Below are positions 1-6,268 of a stretch of DNA of 7,535 bases, piece after piece. This stretch comes from DATBFX01 sp036558305 (lineage in GTDB: Bacteria; Chloroflexota; Chloroflexia; Thermomicrobiales; UBA6265). The notes below the pieces were generated by a model that was not told the DNA's origin, made no database searches, and saw only the letters and a program-made list of their open reading frames with translations. Each line of letters opens with the position of its first letter. Within the stretch, counting starts at the first letter, position 1. The DNA lies in assembly GCA_036558305.1 (NCBI GenBank), contig DATBFX010000507.1, positions 1 through 7,535 on the forward strand, written 5' to 3'. The position numbers were made by a program, and so were the translations under genes.

Positions 1-410
1 CCGCGGGCGACGCCGAGTTCGACTTTGGCCTTGCCCTGTTTGAGGATGACCCGCAGCGGGACGAGGGTCATGCCGCGCTGCTCGACCTGGGCGCGCAACT
101 CCTCGATCTGCGAGCGGTGGGCCAGGAGTTTGCGGGGACGGTCGGGGTCGTGGTTGGTGTAACTGCCGTGGGAATAGGGAGAGATGCGGGAACCGACGAG
201 CCAGAGTTCACCATCGTCGATGCGGCCATAGGCTTCGGTGATCGAGATTTTCCCCGCACGGATCGACTTGATCTCCGTCCCGGAGAGGACGATCCCGGTT
301 TCGATCGTCTCGACGATGAAGTACTCGTGAAAGGCCCGCCGGTTCGTCGTCACGACCCGGTCGGCTCGCCGCTCCTGTTTGGTTGCTTTGGCGTCGGTCT
401 TCGTGGCCAT
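1..410 (-). CDS. smpB: SsrA-binding protein SmpB, 3' end cut off by the window edge
   Basis: SmpB binds tmRNA and brings it to stalled ribosomes for trans-translation in the cytoplasm. Reading the minus strand from ATG at 410 gives 136 complete codons with no stop before the edge. Recognisable SmpB features are the early NRRAFHEYFI stretch (about residues 23-32), the GIVLSGTEIKSIRAGK core (about 39-54), and the SRISPYSHGSYTNHDPDRPRKLL region (about 74-96), followed by the strand ending KQGKAKVELG. Family members are usually 150-160 residues, so about 20-25 codons are missing; the lost part is the basic C-terminal tail that enters the decoding centre. The N-terminal 18 residues are Lys/Arg/Thr rich, as often seen. 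There is no Shine-Dalgarno before the ATG; instead a promoter lies directly upstream, suggesting a leaderless mRNA. The gene is divergent from the methyltransferase. The identification is secure; the ssrA RNA gene is not in the window. Confidence 0.96.
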   Translation of the reverse strand, partial: MATKTDAKATKQERRADRVVTTNRRAFHEYFIVETIETGIVLSGTEIKSIRAGKISITEAYGRIDDGELWLVGSRISPYSHGSYTNHDPDRPRKLLAHRSQIEELRAQVEQRGMTLVPLRVILKQGKAKVELGVAR

Positions 411-417
411 GGGCCGG

Positions 418-446
418 ACTATAGGGGCACGTTGACACCTCGTCAA
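418..446 (-). promoter_or_regulatory. Sigma70-type promoter of smpB, predicted leaderless
   Basis: On the minus strand, TTGACG (446-441) is followed by exactly 17 nt and TATAGT (423-418). Only seven bases, CCGGCCC, separate the -10 box from the smpB ATG at 410, so the expected transcription start falls at or within a base or two of the start codon. There is no room for a Shine-Dalgarno. The -35 box is also one arm of a small inverted repeat, TTGAC-acctc-GTCAA (432-446), which could be an operator or chance. The -10 core CTATAG (419-424) is self-complementary and could also serve the plus strand. Confidence 0.72.
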
Positions 447-466
447 ACGTTGGCTGCGGTGGCCGT

Positions 467-471
467 GGAGG
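467..471 (+). promoter_or_regulatory. Ribosome binding site GGAGG deciding the methyltransferase start
   Basis: GGAGG lies 6 nt before ATG 478. This is a textbook Shine-Dalgarno distance and contrasts with the divergent smpB gene, which has none. It supports ATG 478 as the start. Confidence 0.75.
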
Positions 472-477
472 GTCGAG

Positions 478-1269
478 ATGGATGCGGTTGAGCCGGTGTT
501 CGATGCCTACGCCGGGATCGCCGAACTCTACGACCTGGAACACGAGGCGTACGCGGATGACCTCGACTTCTACCTCAACTTCGTCGAGGCGGTCGGGGAC
601 CCCGTGCTCGAGTTGGGCTGCGGGACGGGACGGCTGGTCCTCGGCATCGCCGAGGCGGGTTTCCGGGTCACCGGAACCGATCGGTCCGAGGCGATGCTGG
701 CACGGGCGAGAGTCCGGATCGAGCGGCTGGGGCTCGGTGAGCGCGTCGCGGTACGCCGCGGCGAGATGCGCGAGGCCGATCGCGCTCCGGGCGGCCCCTT
801 CGGCGTGGTCATCATCGGTCTGAACGGACTGCTGCACGTTGCCGACCGCGACGCGCAGAGGGCGGTCCTGGCAGCTACCCGCCGGGCGCTCGATCCAAGG
901 GGGATACTCCTGATCGATCTGCTGAATCCGACACCGGAAACGCTGCGCGGCATGGACCATTCGGTGGTCCACGAAGGGGTCTGGTCGATGGCGGACGGGA
1001 CGCGCGTGGACAAATTCGCGTCCCGCCGGGTCTCGCCGGCGACGCAGACGATCGCGACCGAGCTCTGGTACGACCTCACCACGCCGGGCGAACCCGTGCG
1101 CAGGATCGCGACGTCGATGGCGATGCGCTACCTGCACCGAGCGGAGCTGGAGTTGATGCTCGAACTCGCCGGGTTCGCCGAATGGCAAGTGTACGGGAGC
1201 TACGACCTCGAACCGTTCGACGACCAGTCGGAGCGGTTGATCGTCGCGGCGGAGGTTACGGCGTCGTAA
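478..1269 (+). CDS. Class I SAM-dependent methyltransferase
   Basis: Predicted cytosolic methyltransferase of 263 residues that moves a methyl group from S-adenosylmethionine to an unidentified acceptor. The N-terminus, YAGIAELYDLEHEAYADDLDF, is the helical cap typical of this group (about 11-31). Motif I is VLELGCGTGRL (about 43-53), the glycine-rich SAM-binding loop. The acidic residue that would hold the SAM ribose is D68 in GTDRS. The motif IV region reads FGVVIIGLNGLLHV (about 108-121), and a strand ILLIDLLNP follows (about 143-151). The C-terminal part (about 165-263) is a beta-rich region seen in related small-molecule methyltransferases; the substrate cannot be read from it. The start is supported by GGAGG 6 nt upstream. 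It is divergent from smpB across 67 bp and convergent with aroC, overlapping it by 14 bp at the stops. The plus-strand promoter is unclear: TATAGG at 420-425 is a weak candidate -10. Confidence 0.93.
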   Translation: MDAVEPVFDAYAGIAELYDLEHEAYADDLDFYLNFVEAVGDPVLELGCGTGRLVLGIAEAGFRVTGTDRSEAMLARARVRIERLGLGERVAVRRGEMREADRAPGGPFGVVIIGLNGLLHVADRDAQRAVLAATRRALDPRGILLIDLLNPTPETLRGMDHSVVHEGVWSMADGTRVDKFASRRVSPATQTIATELWYDLTTPGEPVRRIATSMAMRYLHRAELELMLELAGFAEWQVYGSYDLEPFDDQSERLIVAAEVTAS

Positions 1270-1271
1270 CC
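1254..1271. terminator. Possible bidirectional hairpin holding both stop codons
   Basis: GGTTACG-GCGT-CGTAACC is a perfect 7-bp stem with a 4-nt loop. The plus-strand TAA of the methyltransferase (1267-1269) lies in the right arm, and the minus-strand TAA of aroC (1258-1256) lies in the left arm. Because the genes converge and overlap, this is the only obvious structure that could end either transcript. No T-run follows on either strand, so it is not a canonical intrinsic terminator. Confidence 0.4.
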
Positions 1272-2347
1272 GGAACCGGCCATTCGATGCGGGCGGCACG
1301 GTTCAGCAGGAGCAAGTCGGCAAGGACGATTGCCAGCATCGCCTCGGCCACCGGCACGGCGCGGGGACAGACGGACGGGTCGTGGCGGCCTTCGACGACG
1401 ATCGTGCGCGATTCGAGTCCGCTGCTGACGGTTTCCTGGGGTTTGGCGATGGACGAGGTCGGTTTGACGGCGAGGCGAACGACGATGTCTTCACCCGTGG
1501 AGATTCCGCCGAGCGTGCCGCCGGCGGTGTTCGTCCGGGTGCGGACGCGGCCGGCTTCGGCGTAGAAACCGTCGTTCGCCTCCGAGCCACGGGAGCGGAC
1601 CACGGCGAAACCGTCGCCGAGCTCGACGCCCTTGACGGCGGGGATGCTTAGCATCGCCTGGCCGATGAGACCGTCGAGTTTGTCGAACGTCGGTTCACCC
1701 AGACCCGGCGGCGCCCCGGTGGCGCGGACCTCGACGATCCCGCCGAGACTGTCGTGATCCTCCTTGGCCTGGGTGATGGCTTCGACCATCCGCTCGGCGG
1801 CGACCGGGTCGGGGCAGCGGACGATGTTGCGCTCGATCTCGTCGCGGTCGAACGTCTCCATGGCGATGCCGCCGAGCTCGCGAATGTAGCCGTAGACGTC
1901 GCAACCAACGGTGTCGAGGATCTTGCGCGCGATCGCCCCGGCGGCGACGCGCCCCCAGGTTTCGCGCGCGGAGGAGCGACCGCCGCCGCGGTGGTCGCGG
2001 TGACCGTACTTGGCCCAGTAGGTGAAGTCGGCGTGACCGGGTCGGAACACGTCGCGGAGGTTGTCGTACTTGGACGAGTCGACGTCTTTGTTGTAGGTGA
2101 TCAGCGAGATCGGCGTCCCGGTGGTGACGCCTTCGAAGACACCGGAGAGGAGTTCGGCGCGATCGGTCTCGCTCCGCGGGCTGGTGACCGCGCTCTGGCC
2201 GACGCGACGGCGATTGAGTTGATGCTGGACGTCGTCGACGGTGAGCGGAATACCCGCCGGGCACCCTTCGATCACGACGCCGAGGGCGGGACCGTGGGAT
2301 TCTCCCCACGTCGTGAGTTTGAAAATGCGTCCGAAACTGCTCGCCAT
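1256..2347 (-). CDS. aroC: Chorismate synthase
   Basis: Converts 5-enolpyruvylshikimate 3-phosphate to chorismate, the last step of the shikimate pathway, using reduced FMN in the cytosol. The 363 residues match the usual bacterial length (about 360). Family signatures are all present: TTWGESHGPALGVVIEGCPAG (about 12-32), RRRVGQS (47-52), RPGHADFTY (102-110), GGGRSSARETWGRVAAGA (121-138), TNTAGGTLGGISTGEDIVV (272-290), KPTSSI (295-300) and GRHDPSVCPRAVPVAEAML (320-338). By family knowledge, H18, H105 and D323 correspond to the catalytic residues, and all are present. An open frame continues far upstream, but ATG 2347 is chosen because homology begins there and a strong GAGGAAGG lies 5 nt before it. 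It is the last gene of an operon behind a GNAT protein and an ABC substrate-binding protein, with an 11-nt gap. Its stop overlaps the convergent methyltransferase. No dedicated flavin reductase is next to it. Confidence 0.97.
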   Translation of the reverse strand: MASSFGRIFKLTTWGESHGPALGVVIEGCPAGIPLTVDDVQHQLNRRRVGQSAVTSPRSETDRAELLSGVFEGVTTGTPISLITYNKDVDSSKYDNLRDVFRPGHADFTYWAKYGHRDHRGGGRSSARETWGRVAAGAIARKILDTVGCDVYGYIRELGGIAMETFDRDEIERNIVRCPDPVAAERMVEAITQAKEDHDSLGGIVEVRATGAPPGLGEPTFDKLDGLIGQAMLSIPAVKGVELGDGFAVVRSRGSEANDGFYAEAGRVRTRTNTAGGTLGGISTGEDIVVRLAVKPTSSIAKPQETVSSGLESRTIVVEGRHDPSVCPRAVPVAEAMLAIVLADLLLLNRAARIEWPVPVTTP

Positions 2348-2352
2348 GGTCG

Positions 2353-2360
2353 CCTTCCTC
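2353..2360 (-). promoter_or_regulatory. Ribosome binding site GAGGAAGG of aroC, overlapping the GNAT stop
   Basis: GAGGAAGG (2360-2353 on the minus strand) shares two bases with the TGA of the upstream acetyltransferase (2361-2359) and ends 5 nt before ATG 2347. It fixes the aroC start and suggests translational coupling. Confidence 0.8.
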
Positions 2361-3291
2361 AGCGGGAACGTGGTTCTTGGGCATGGAGGCCGGAGTCGTC
2401 TCCCTCGCCACCGGGGGCCTCGCCGACGGGACGGAGGAATCGGCCGTAAACGCGGTAGTCGTTGCCCCAGGCACGGCGAAAGCCGGCGCGTTCGTAGAGA
2501 TGCTGGGAGTGAACGTTGGTGCGCTGCGTGCTCAGGCCGACGCGACGAGAGCCAAGTCGGGCGAGGCGATCGAGCGCGAAGGCCAAGCCCTCCTGGCCAA
2601 GACCCTGGCCCTGGAGCGCCGGCAGCACCGCGATGCGGTCGAGGTGTCCCCATCCGAGATAGGACGTCAAACCGACGTAGGAGACGGGTTGATCCTCCAA
2701 GAACCCGAGGTACAGCTCGACACCCGGGGTCAAGCTGTACATCTGGAATTCCAGGTCGTTGTTCTGCCACAGCCAGGGAAATGCGGTGTGGTCGATGGTC
2801 AGTAGCGTGGCCCTGGCCCGCGCGTCCGCGGGATCGACCAGCGCGAAACGCAAGCGCCCCGGCCGGCGACCGGGCGGCGGCAGCCGATCGAGTTCGTAGG
2901 TTTCCACCTCTTCGAAGAGGTTGAAACCCACGCTTCGGTAAAAGGCGGGTCGGCGCACGTCCTCCAGTTCGATCGAGATCACGAGTTGGGCATCGTGCGC
3001 GTCGCACCGCTCGACCGCGGCCTCGACGAGCAACTCCGGGTGGCGGACCGCGACCAGATGCCGGATGTTGGCAACCTCGGACCGGTGCCGCCAGGGAGCG
3101 ACGACGGCGAATTCGAGGGTTTCGGGCAGCCAGACGGACCGGCCGGGGTAGGAGAAGAGGATCCGACGCACGTCTTCCGGTTCGATTTTTGTGTGCCAAT
3201 TGAGTCGCAGCGCATCGACGTCGGCATCGGTGAGCGTTCGCGCCCTGGTTGTCGGTTGGCGAAGGGTTCGCGGGTCCGCCCGGATCGCCAT
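2359..3291 (-). CDS. GNAT-family N-acetyltransferase, probably two tandem GNAT domains
   Basis: Predicted cytosolic acetyl-CoA-dependent acyltransferase, 310 residues, about twice a single GNAT domain. The C-terminal half is the clear catalytic unit: YLGFLEDQPVSYVGL (about 194-208), then LDRIAVLPALQGQGLG (217-232), which carries the acetyl-CoA pyrophosphate-binding pattern Q-x-x-G-x-G at 227-232, and finally NVHSQHLYERAGFRR (259-273), the usual motif B end. The N-terminal half (about 30-135) looks like a degenerate copy: it ends FYRSVGFNLFEEVETYEL like a GNAT C-terminus but has no Q/R-x-x-G-x-G/A loop. The last 25 residues are Gly/Glu/Asp/Arg-rich and probably disordered. ATG 3291 lies 3 nt after the stop of the substrate-binding protein; GGAG (3304-3301) sits 9 nt upstream, inside that gene. 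A two-domain layout also occurs in mycothiol synthase, but nothing here supports that substrate. The acceptor is unknown. Confidence 0.88.
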   Translation of the reverse strand: MAIRADPRTLRQPTTRARTLTDADVDALRLNWHTKIEPEDVRRILFSYPGRSVWLPETLEFAVVAPWRHRSEVANIRHLVAVRHPELLVEAAVERCDAHDAQLVISIELEDVRRPAFYRSVGFNLFEEVETYELDRLPPPGRRPGRLRFALVDPADARARATLLTIDHTAFPWLWQNNDLEFQMYSLTPGVELYLGFLEDQPVSYVGLTSYLGWGHLDRIAVLPALQGQGLGQEGLAFALDRLARLGSRRVGLSTQRTNVHSQHLYERAGFRRAWGNDYRVYGRFLRPVGEAPGGEGDDSGLHAQEPRSR

Positions 3292-3294
3292 CGC

Positions 3295-4962
3295 CTAGTG
3301 CTCCAGCCAGACCGATTCAAGACCCATGATGCCGAGCGGCGTCACCTGGAGTCCTTTCACGGCGGGTTTGGCCAGGGTGTAGGCGACGTCGTCGTAGAGC
3401 GGGATGATCACCTGATCGTCGACGAGGAGTTGCTGCGCGCGCAGATAGAGATCGGATCGTTTGGCAACGTCCTGTTCGGTGGCGGCCTGCTGCAACAGAT
3501 CGTCGTAGGCGGGGTTGTGATACCCGACGTAGTTGTCCGCCCGGCCGGAGCCGAAGAGGATCAGCAGGAGCGCCTCGGGGTCTGGGTAGTCGGCGCCCCA
3601 GTAGAGTTCGTAGGCGGGATAACTCTGGCGCGACAGACCAATGATGAACTCAGACCAGTCGACGTTGATGACCTCCACCTTGAGTCCGAGGTCGCGTTCG
3701 ACGGTGTCGCGGAGTGCGGAGGCGCCGGCATAGCCGGAGGTGTAGATGCGGATCGGCGGCACCTTGTCGGCGGAACCGTACGACGACGCGGCGATCGCCT
3801 GACGCGCCGCATCGAGGTCGTAGCCGGGCAACTGAGCGGGCCAATCGCGGCCGAGCATACCCTTGGGAATCAAACCCGCGGCAGGGGTGACATAACCGTC
3901 GTACGACACGCTGGCGATCTTGGTCCGTGGGAAGCCGAGTTGGATGGCACGCCGAATGGCGGGATCGTCGAGTGGAGCCGTATCGTCGCGGAAGGCGATG
4001 TAGTCGACGGAGAACAACGGTGTGGTCGTGACTTGATCGCTCAGGCCGCTCTCGGGAGCAAGGACGCGATCGACGGCCGTCACGTCGACGCCGGTCACGT
4101 CGATCTTATCGGCCTCGTAGAGGTTGAACGGCTGGACCGCGTTGATGCCGAGGCGGATGTCGACGCGTGCGAGCGTGGGGGCACCGCCGACGTAGCCGTC
4201 GAAGCGAGCAAGGGTCATGTGGTCGTCCGATTTCCACTCGGCGACCCGGAAGGGCCCCGAGCCGTTGGGCGTGCGCCACCACTCGCCGCCGCGTGAGACA
4301 TCCTTCGGATCGACGATCGACGCGGGGACCGACGCGAGTTTCATCAAGAACGTCGCACTCGGACTCGCCAGGTGGATGTGAACCGTGTCGGCATCGACGG
4401 CCTCGATCCCTGGCACTTGGCTCGCCTTGCCGGCGATGACATCGGCGGCGCCGTCGATGTCGGAAAGAAACGTCGGACCACCCAGGAGGGAGACGTCGCC
4501 GCCGGCCGTGGCCGGGCTGATTGCCCGCGTCAGGGAGAACACGACGTCATCGGCGGTGATCGGCGAGCCGTCCTGAAAGGTGGCACTCGGACGGAGATCG
4601 AAGGTGTAGTCGAGCCCATCGGTGCTGACTTCGATCCGTTGGGCGAGTTCGGGCACCGGTTGCAGATCGGCGTCGAATCGCGTCAGCCCGCGGAAAATCT
4701 GACGGACGAGGAAGGTCGTGGTGAGATCGCGCGCGAAGGCGGGATCCAGCGTGTCCGGCCCTTCGGATGGTCCGCTCAGCCGCAACGTCTGGTCGCCGGA
4801 CGGCGTCGCCGGGCTGGGTTGGTTCTGCGCCTCCAGGACGATGGGGGAACCCGCATCCGTGGCGGTGACGTCCCTCGGCGCCGCGGCCGAGAGCGCGGAG
4901 GCAAAGACGAGAACGATCAGTACGGTGATCGCGGCAAAGCGCGAGAGAAGGCGCGTGCGCAT
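3295..4962 (-). CDS. ABC transporter substrate-binding protein, family 5 (peptide/nickel type)
   Basis: Extracytoplasmic solute receptor of 555 residues for a peptide- or nickel-type ABC importer. An N-terminal signal peptide is evident: basic MRTRLLSRF, hydrophobic AAITVLIVLVFASAL (10-24) and an Ala-rich cleavage region SAAAPRD (25-31). There is no cysteine there, so it does not look like a lipoprotein. Family 5 hallmarks follow: LSGPSEGPDTLDPAFA (about 62-77), IFRGLTRFD (89-97), YTFDLRPSATFQDGSPITADDVVFSL (119-144), NGSGPFRVAEWKSDDHMTLARFDGY (233-257), DYPDPEALLL (458-467) and NYVGYHNPAYDDLL (477-490), ending with VIIPLYDD. Ligand specificity cannot be read. It heads an operon with the GNAT gene and aroC; no permease or ATPase gene is nearby, so it is an orphan receptor in this window. 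The start is supported by the signal peptide and by a promoter immediately upstream; no Shine-Dalgarno is visible. Confidence 0.95.
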   Translation of the reverse strand: MRTRLLSRFAAITVLIVLVFASALSAAAPRDVTATDAGSPIVLEAQNQPSPATPSGDQTLRLSGPSEGPDTLDPAFARDLTTTFLVRQIFRGLTRFDADLQPVPELAQRIEVSTDGLDYTFDLRPSATFQDGSPITADDVVFSLTRAISPATAGGDVSLLGGPTFLSDIDGAADVIAGKASQVPGIEAVDADTVHIHLASPSATFLMKLASVPASIVDPKDVSRGGEWWRTPNGSGPFRVAEWKSDDHMTLARFDGYVGGAPTLARVDIRLGINAVQPFNLYEADKIDVTGVDVTAVDRVLAPESGLSDQVTTTPLFSVDYIAFRDDTAPLDDPAIRRAIQLGFPRTKIASVSYDGYVTPAAGLIPKGMLGRDWPAQLPGYDLDAARQAIAASSYGSADKVPPIRIYTSGYAGASALRDTVERDLGLKVEVINVDWSEFIIGLSRQSYPAYELYWGADYPDPEALLLILFGSGRADNYVGYHNPAYDDLLQQAATEQDVAKRSDLYLRAQQLLVDDQVIIPLYDDVAYTLAKPAVKGLQVTPLGIMGLESVWLEH

Positions 4963-4968
4963 GGCCGG

Positions 4969-4997
4969 ATTCTAGTTGGCCGCGGACGCTCCGGCAA
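4969..4997 (-). promoter_or_regulatory. Promoter of the substrate-binding protein operon, predicted leaderless
   Basis: On the minus strand TTGCCG (4997-4992), 17 nt, then TAGAAT (4974-4969). Only CCGGCC separates the -10 box from ATG 4962. The geometry and even the CCGGCC bases match the smpB promoter, which raises confidence in both. The -35 match is weaker (4 of 6) and the -10 is 5 of 6. Confidence 0.6.
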
Positions 4998-5062
4998 ATG
5001 CTGAGGCCGGCGCCAGGGGCTATGGAGCGGACGACGAATATCGGATTCACGCTAAGCTATTG

Positions 5063-5079
5063 CGGTGCGGGCCGCACCG
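5063..5079. repeat. Near-perfect palindrome between the divergent substrate-binding and LON genes
   Basis: CGGTGCGG-g-CCGCACCG: two 8-base arms around one central base. It lies in the 171-bp divergent intergenic region, 55 nt before the LON-domain ATG. It could be a repressor site or, as RNA, a 7-bp hairpin with a GGC loop in the leader of that gene. No regulator gene is adjacent. Confidence 0.5.
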
Positions 5080-5133
5080 ACGACGCTGAGCGGTCCCGAT
5101 GCGGCGGTTCGGTCGGTGTTTCGAGGCGCCACG

Positions 5134-5829
5134 ATGTCGAGTCCAGGATCAGACAGGTTGCCGCTCTTTCCGTTGGGTGCCGCCCTCATGCCCGGCATGG
5201 AGCTCCCGCTCCACATCTTCGAGGATCGATACCGGCGGATGATGGAAGAACGTCGCGGCGTCGATCCCGCTTTCGGCGTCGTGCTGATCCGCGCGGGGAG
5301 GGAGGTTGCCGACCGTCCCGAGATCTTCCGTATCGGCACCGCAGCCACGCTGGTCGCCATGACCGAGCACGAAGATGGTCGATACTCGATCGTCATCCGC
5401 GGCGGGCGGCGCTTCAACGTGGTCGCCGAGGACTGGTCGACGAACTACTTGACCGGCGGCATCGAATGGCTGGCGGAGCCCGTGGGTGATGCGGATCGCT
5501 GCCGGGAACTCGCGATCGGGGCGACCGAGCGGTGGCGCCAGTTTGTGGCCGCGCTCGCGCGGATGGTCGGCGATCGGGATGAGGGCGACGCGATCGCCGA
5601 CCAGATCGTCCTCCGGCTTCCGGCCGACCCGACGGAGCGGTGTTACGCGATCCTGGGGCAGCTTCCCGTGCCGGCGGCGAGCCGGCAGCGACTGCTCGAA
5701 CTACCGGCGACGGACAGCCGCTTGCGAGCGCTGATCGACCTGGTGGACACCGAGCGCCGGTTGATGACCGCCTTCGACACGATGCCGACCCTCTCGTATG
5801 CGACGAACCGACCGGTGGGCACGAACTGA
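5134..5829 (+). CDS. Stand-alone Lon N-terminal (substrate-binding) domain protein
   Basis: A 231-residue protein made only of the domain that in Lon protease recognises substrates; the ATPase and protease parts are absent. The opening LPLFPLGAALMPGMELPLHIFEDRYRRMM (about residues 9-37) is the family hallmark. Further domain strands are FGVVLIRAG (48-56), IFRIGTAATLVAM (64-76) and YSIVIRGGRRFNVV (84-97). The second half (about 120-215) is helical, as in the domain's C-terminal bundle. Such proteins are widespread in bacteria and their role is not settled; adaptor-like peptide binding is a reasonable guess only. ATG 5134 is chosen because GAGG lies 7 nt upstream and the conserved region starts 9 residues in. 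An in-frame GTG at 5065 would add 23 unconserved-looking residues; TAAGCT ends 6 nt before it, so a leaderless GTG start cannot be excluded. It converges on the P-loop gene, 19 nt apart. Confidence 0.92.
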   Translation: MSSPGSDRLPLFPLGAALMPGMELPLHIFEDRYRRMMEERRGVDPAFGVVLIRAGREVADRPEIFRIGTAATLVAMTEHEDGRYSIVIRGGRRFNVVAEDWSTNYLTGGIEWLAEPVGDADRCRELAIGATERWRQFVAALARMVGDRDEGDAIADQIVLRLPADPTERCYAILGQLPVPAASRQRLLELPATDSRLRALIDLVDTERRLMTAFDTMPTLSYATNRPVGTN

Positions 5830-5838
5830 CCCGAACCC

Positions 5839-5863
5839 ACGCGGCCGATCACGACAGCCGCGT
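5839..5863. terminator. Possible GC-rich hairpin at the convergent LON / P-loop gene ends
   Basis: ACGCGGC and GCCGCGT form a 7-bp stem with an 11-nt loop, starting 10 nt after the LON stop and covering the last codons and stop of the P-loop gene. No T-run follows on either strand, so a terminator role is only a possibility; chance is not excluded in such GC-rich DNA. Confidence 0.25.
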
Positions 5864-6259
5864 CGGCGCCTCCCAGGTGCCGGGGGCAGGCAGCGGTCGT
5901 GGGAGTACCTGAAGTGCCGCTTCGAGGGTGGCATCGACATCGAGCGAGGCGGTGTCGATCACGACGTCGGCGGCGGCTCGGGCTTCGACAAGCCGCCGAA
6001 CCTGGGCGACGTAGATCGCCTCGGGCCACTCGGCGCCACGGCGAGCGCGGACGGTCGCGAGGTCGACGTCGAGGGCAATGACGACGTCGGGACCGAGGTG
6101 GCGCCAAAGAGTCGGGATTTCGCTGTGTTCCTGTGCGCAAACGTAGGCATCGAACCCGTGATCGCGCAACCGTGCCGCCAACGTGCTCTTGCCCGAGGCG
6201 CAGGGACCGACGACGACGACGCGGATTGGGGAAGAGGTGGCCGACTGCTCGGGTTCCAT
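5849..6259 (-). CDS. Small P-loop NTPase, kinase-like
   Basis: A 136-residue cytosolic nucleotide-binding protein. Strand IRVVVVG leads into Walker A GPCASGKST (18-26), so G23-K24-S25 would bind the ATP phosphates. VVIALDVDLATVRARRG (about 59-75) resembles the Walker B strand and the Arg-containing lid segment of small adenylate-kinase-like enzymes. The end, AAADVVIDTASLDVDATLEAALQVL, is the typical C-terminal strand and helix of such kinases. It is shorter than adenylate or shikimate kinase (usually 170 or more), so a substrate-binding insertion is largely absent. The substrate is unknown. The start is fixed by GAGGTG (6270-6265) 5 nt upstream, overlapping the TGA of the phosphatase gene, so the two are co-transcribed and probably translationally coupled. 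Its stop faces the LON gene 19 nt away. A binding or regulatory ATPase role is possible instead of kinase activity. Confidence 0.85.
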   Translation of the reverse strand: MEPEQSATSSPIRVVVVGPCASGKSTLAARLRDHGFDAYVCAQEHSEIPTLWRHLGPDVVIALDVDLATVRARRGAEWPEAIYVAQVRRLVEARAAADVVIDTASLDVDATLEAALQVLPRPLPAPGTWEAPTRLS

Positions 6260-6268
6260 CGCGGCACC

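Noticed and set aside
121..138. Trp-Gly in the aroC SSARETWGRVAAGA motif (protein residues) as an active-site anomaly
   Set aside because: Those positions are variable in the family signature; the conserved Ser, Arg, Thr and Val are all present. Coordinates here are residues of AroC, not bases.
208..1299. 363-residue open frame on the minus strand
   Set aside because: Antisense to the methyltransferase, whose SAM-binding motif is unmistakable, and it also overlaps smpB; no recognisable features.
1754..2449. 231-residue plus-strand open frame
   Set aside because: Antisense to aroC; no family features.
1256..3199. Extended 647-residue version of the aroC frame
   Set aside because: The extra 284 N-terminal residues lie within the GNAT gene in another frame and are Arg/Pro-rich. 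Homology and the strong ribosome binding site both put the start at 2347.
2986..4296. 436-residue open frame on the plus strand
   Set aside because: It is antisense to the GNAT and substrate-binding genes, which have clear family motifs. Long open antisense frames are expected in GC-rich DNA; the translation is Asp/Gly/Val/Arg-rich with no domain pattern.
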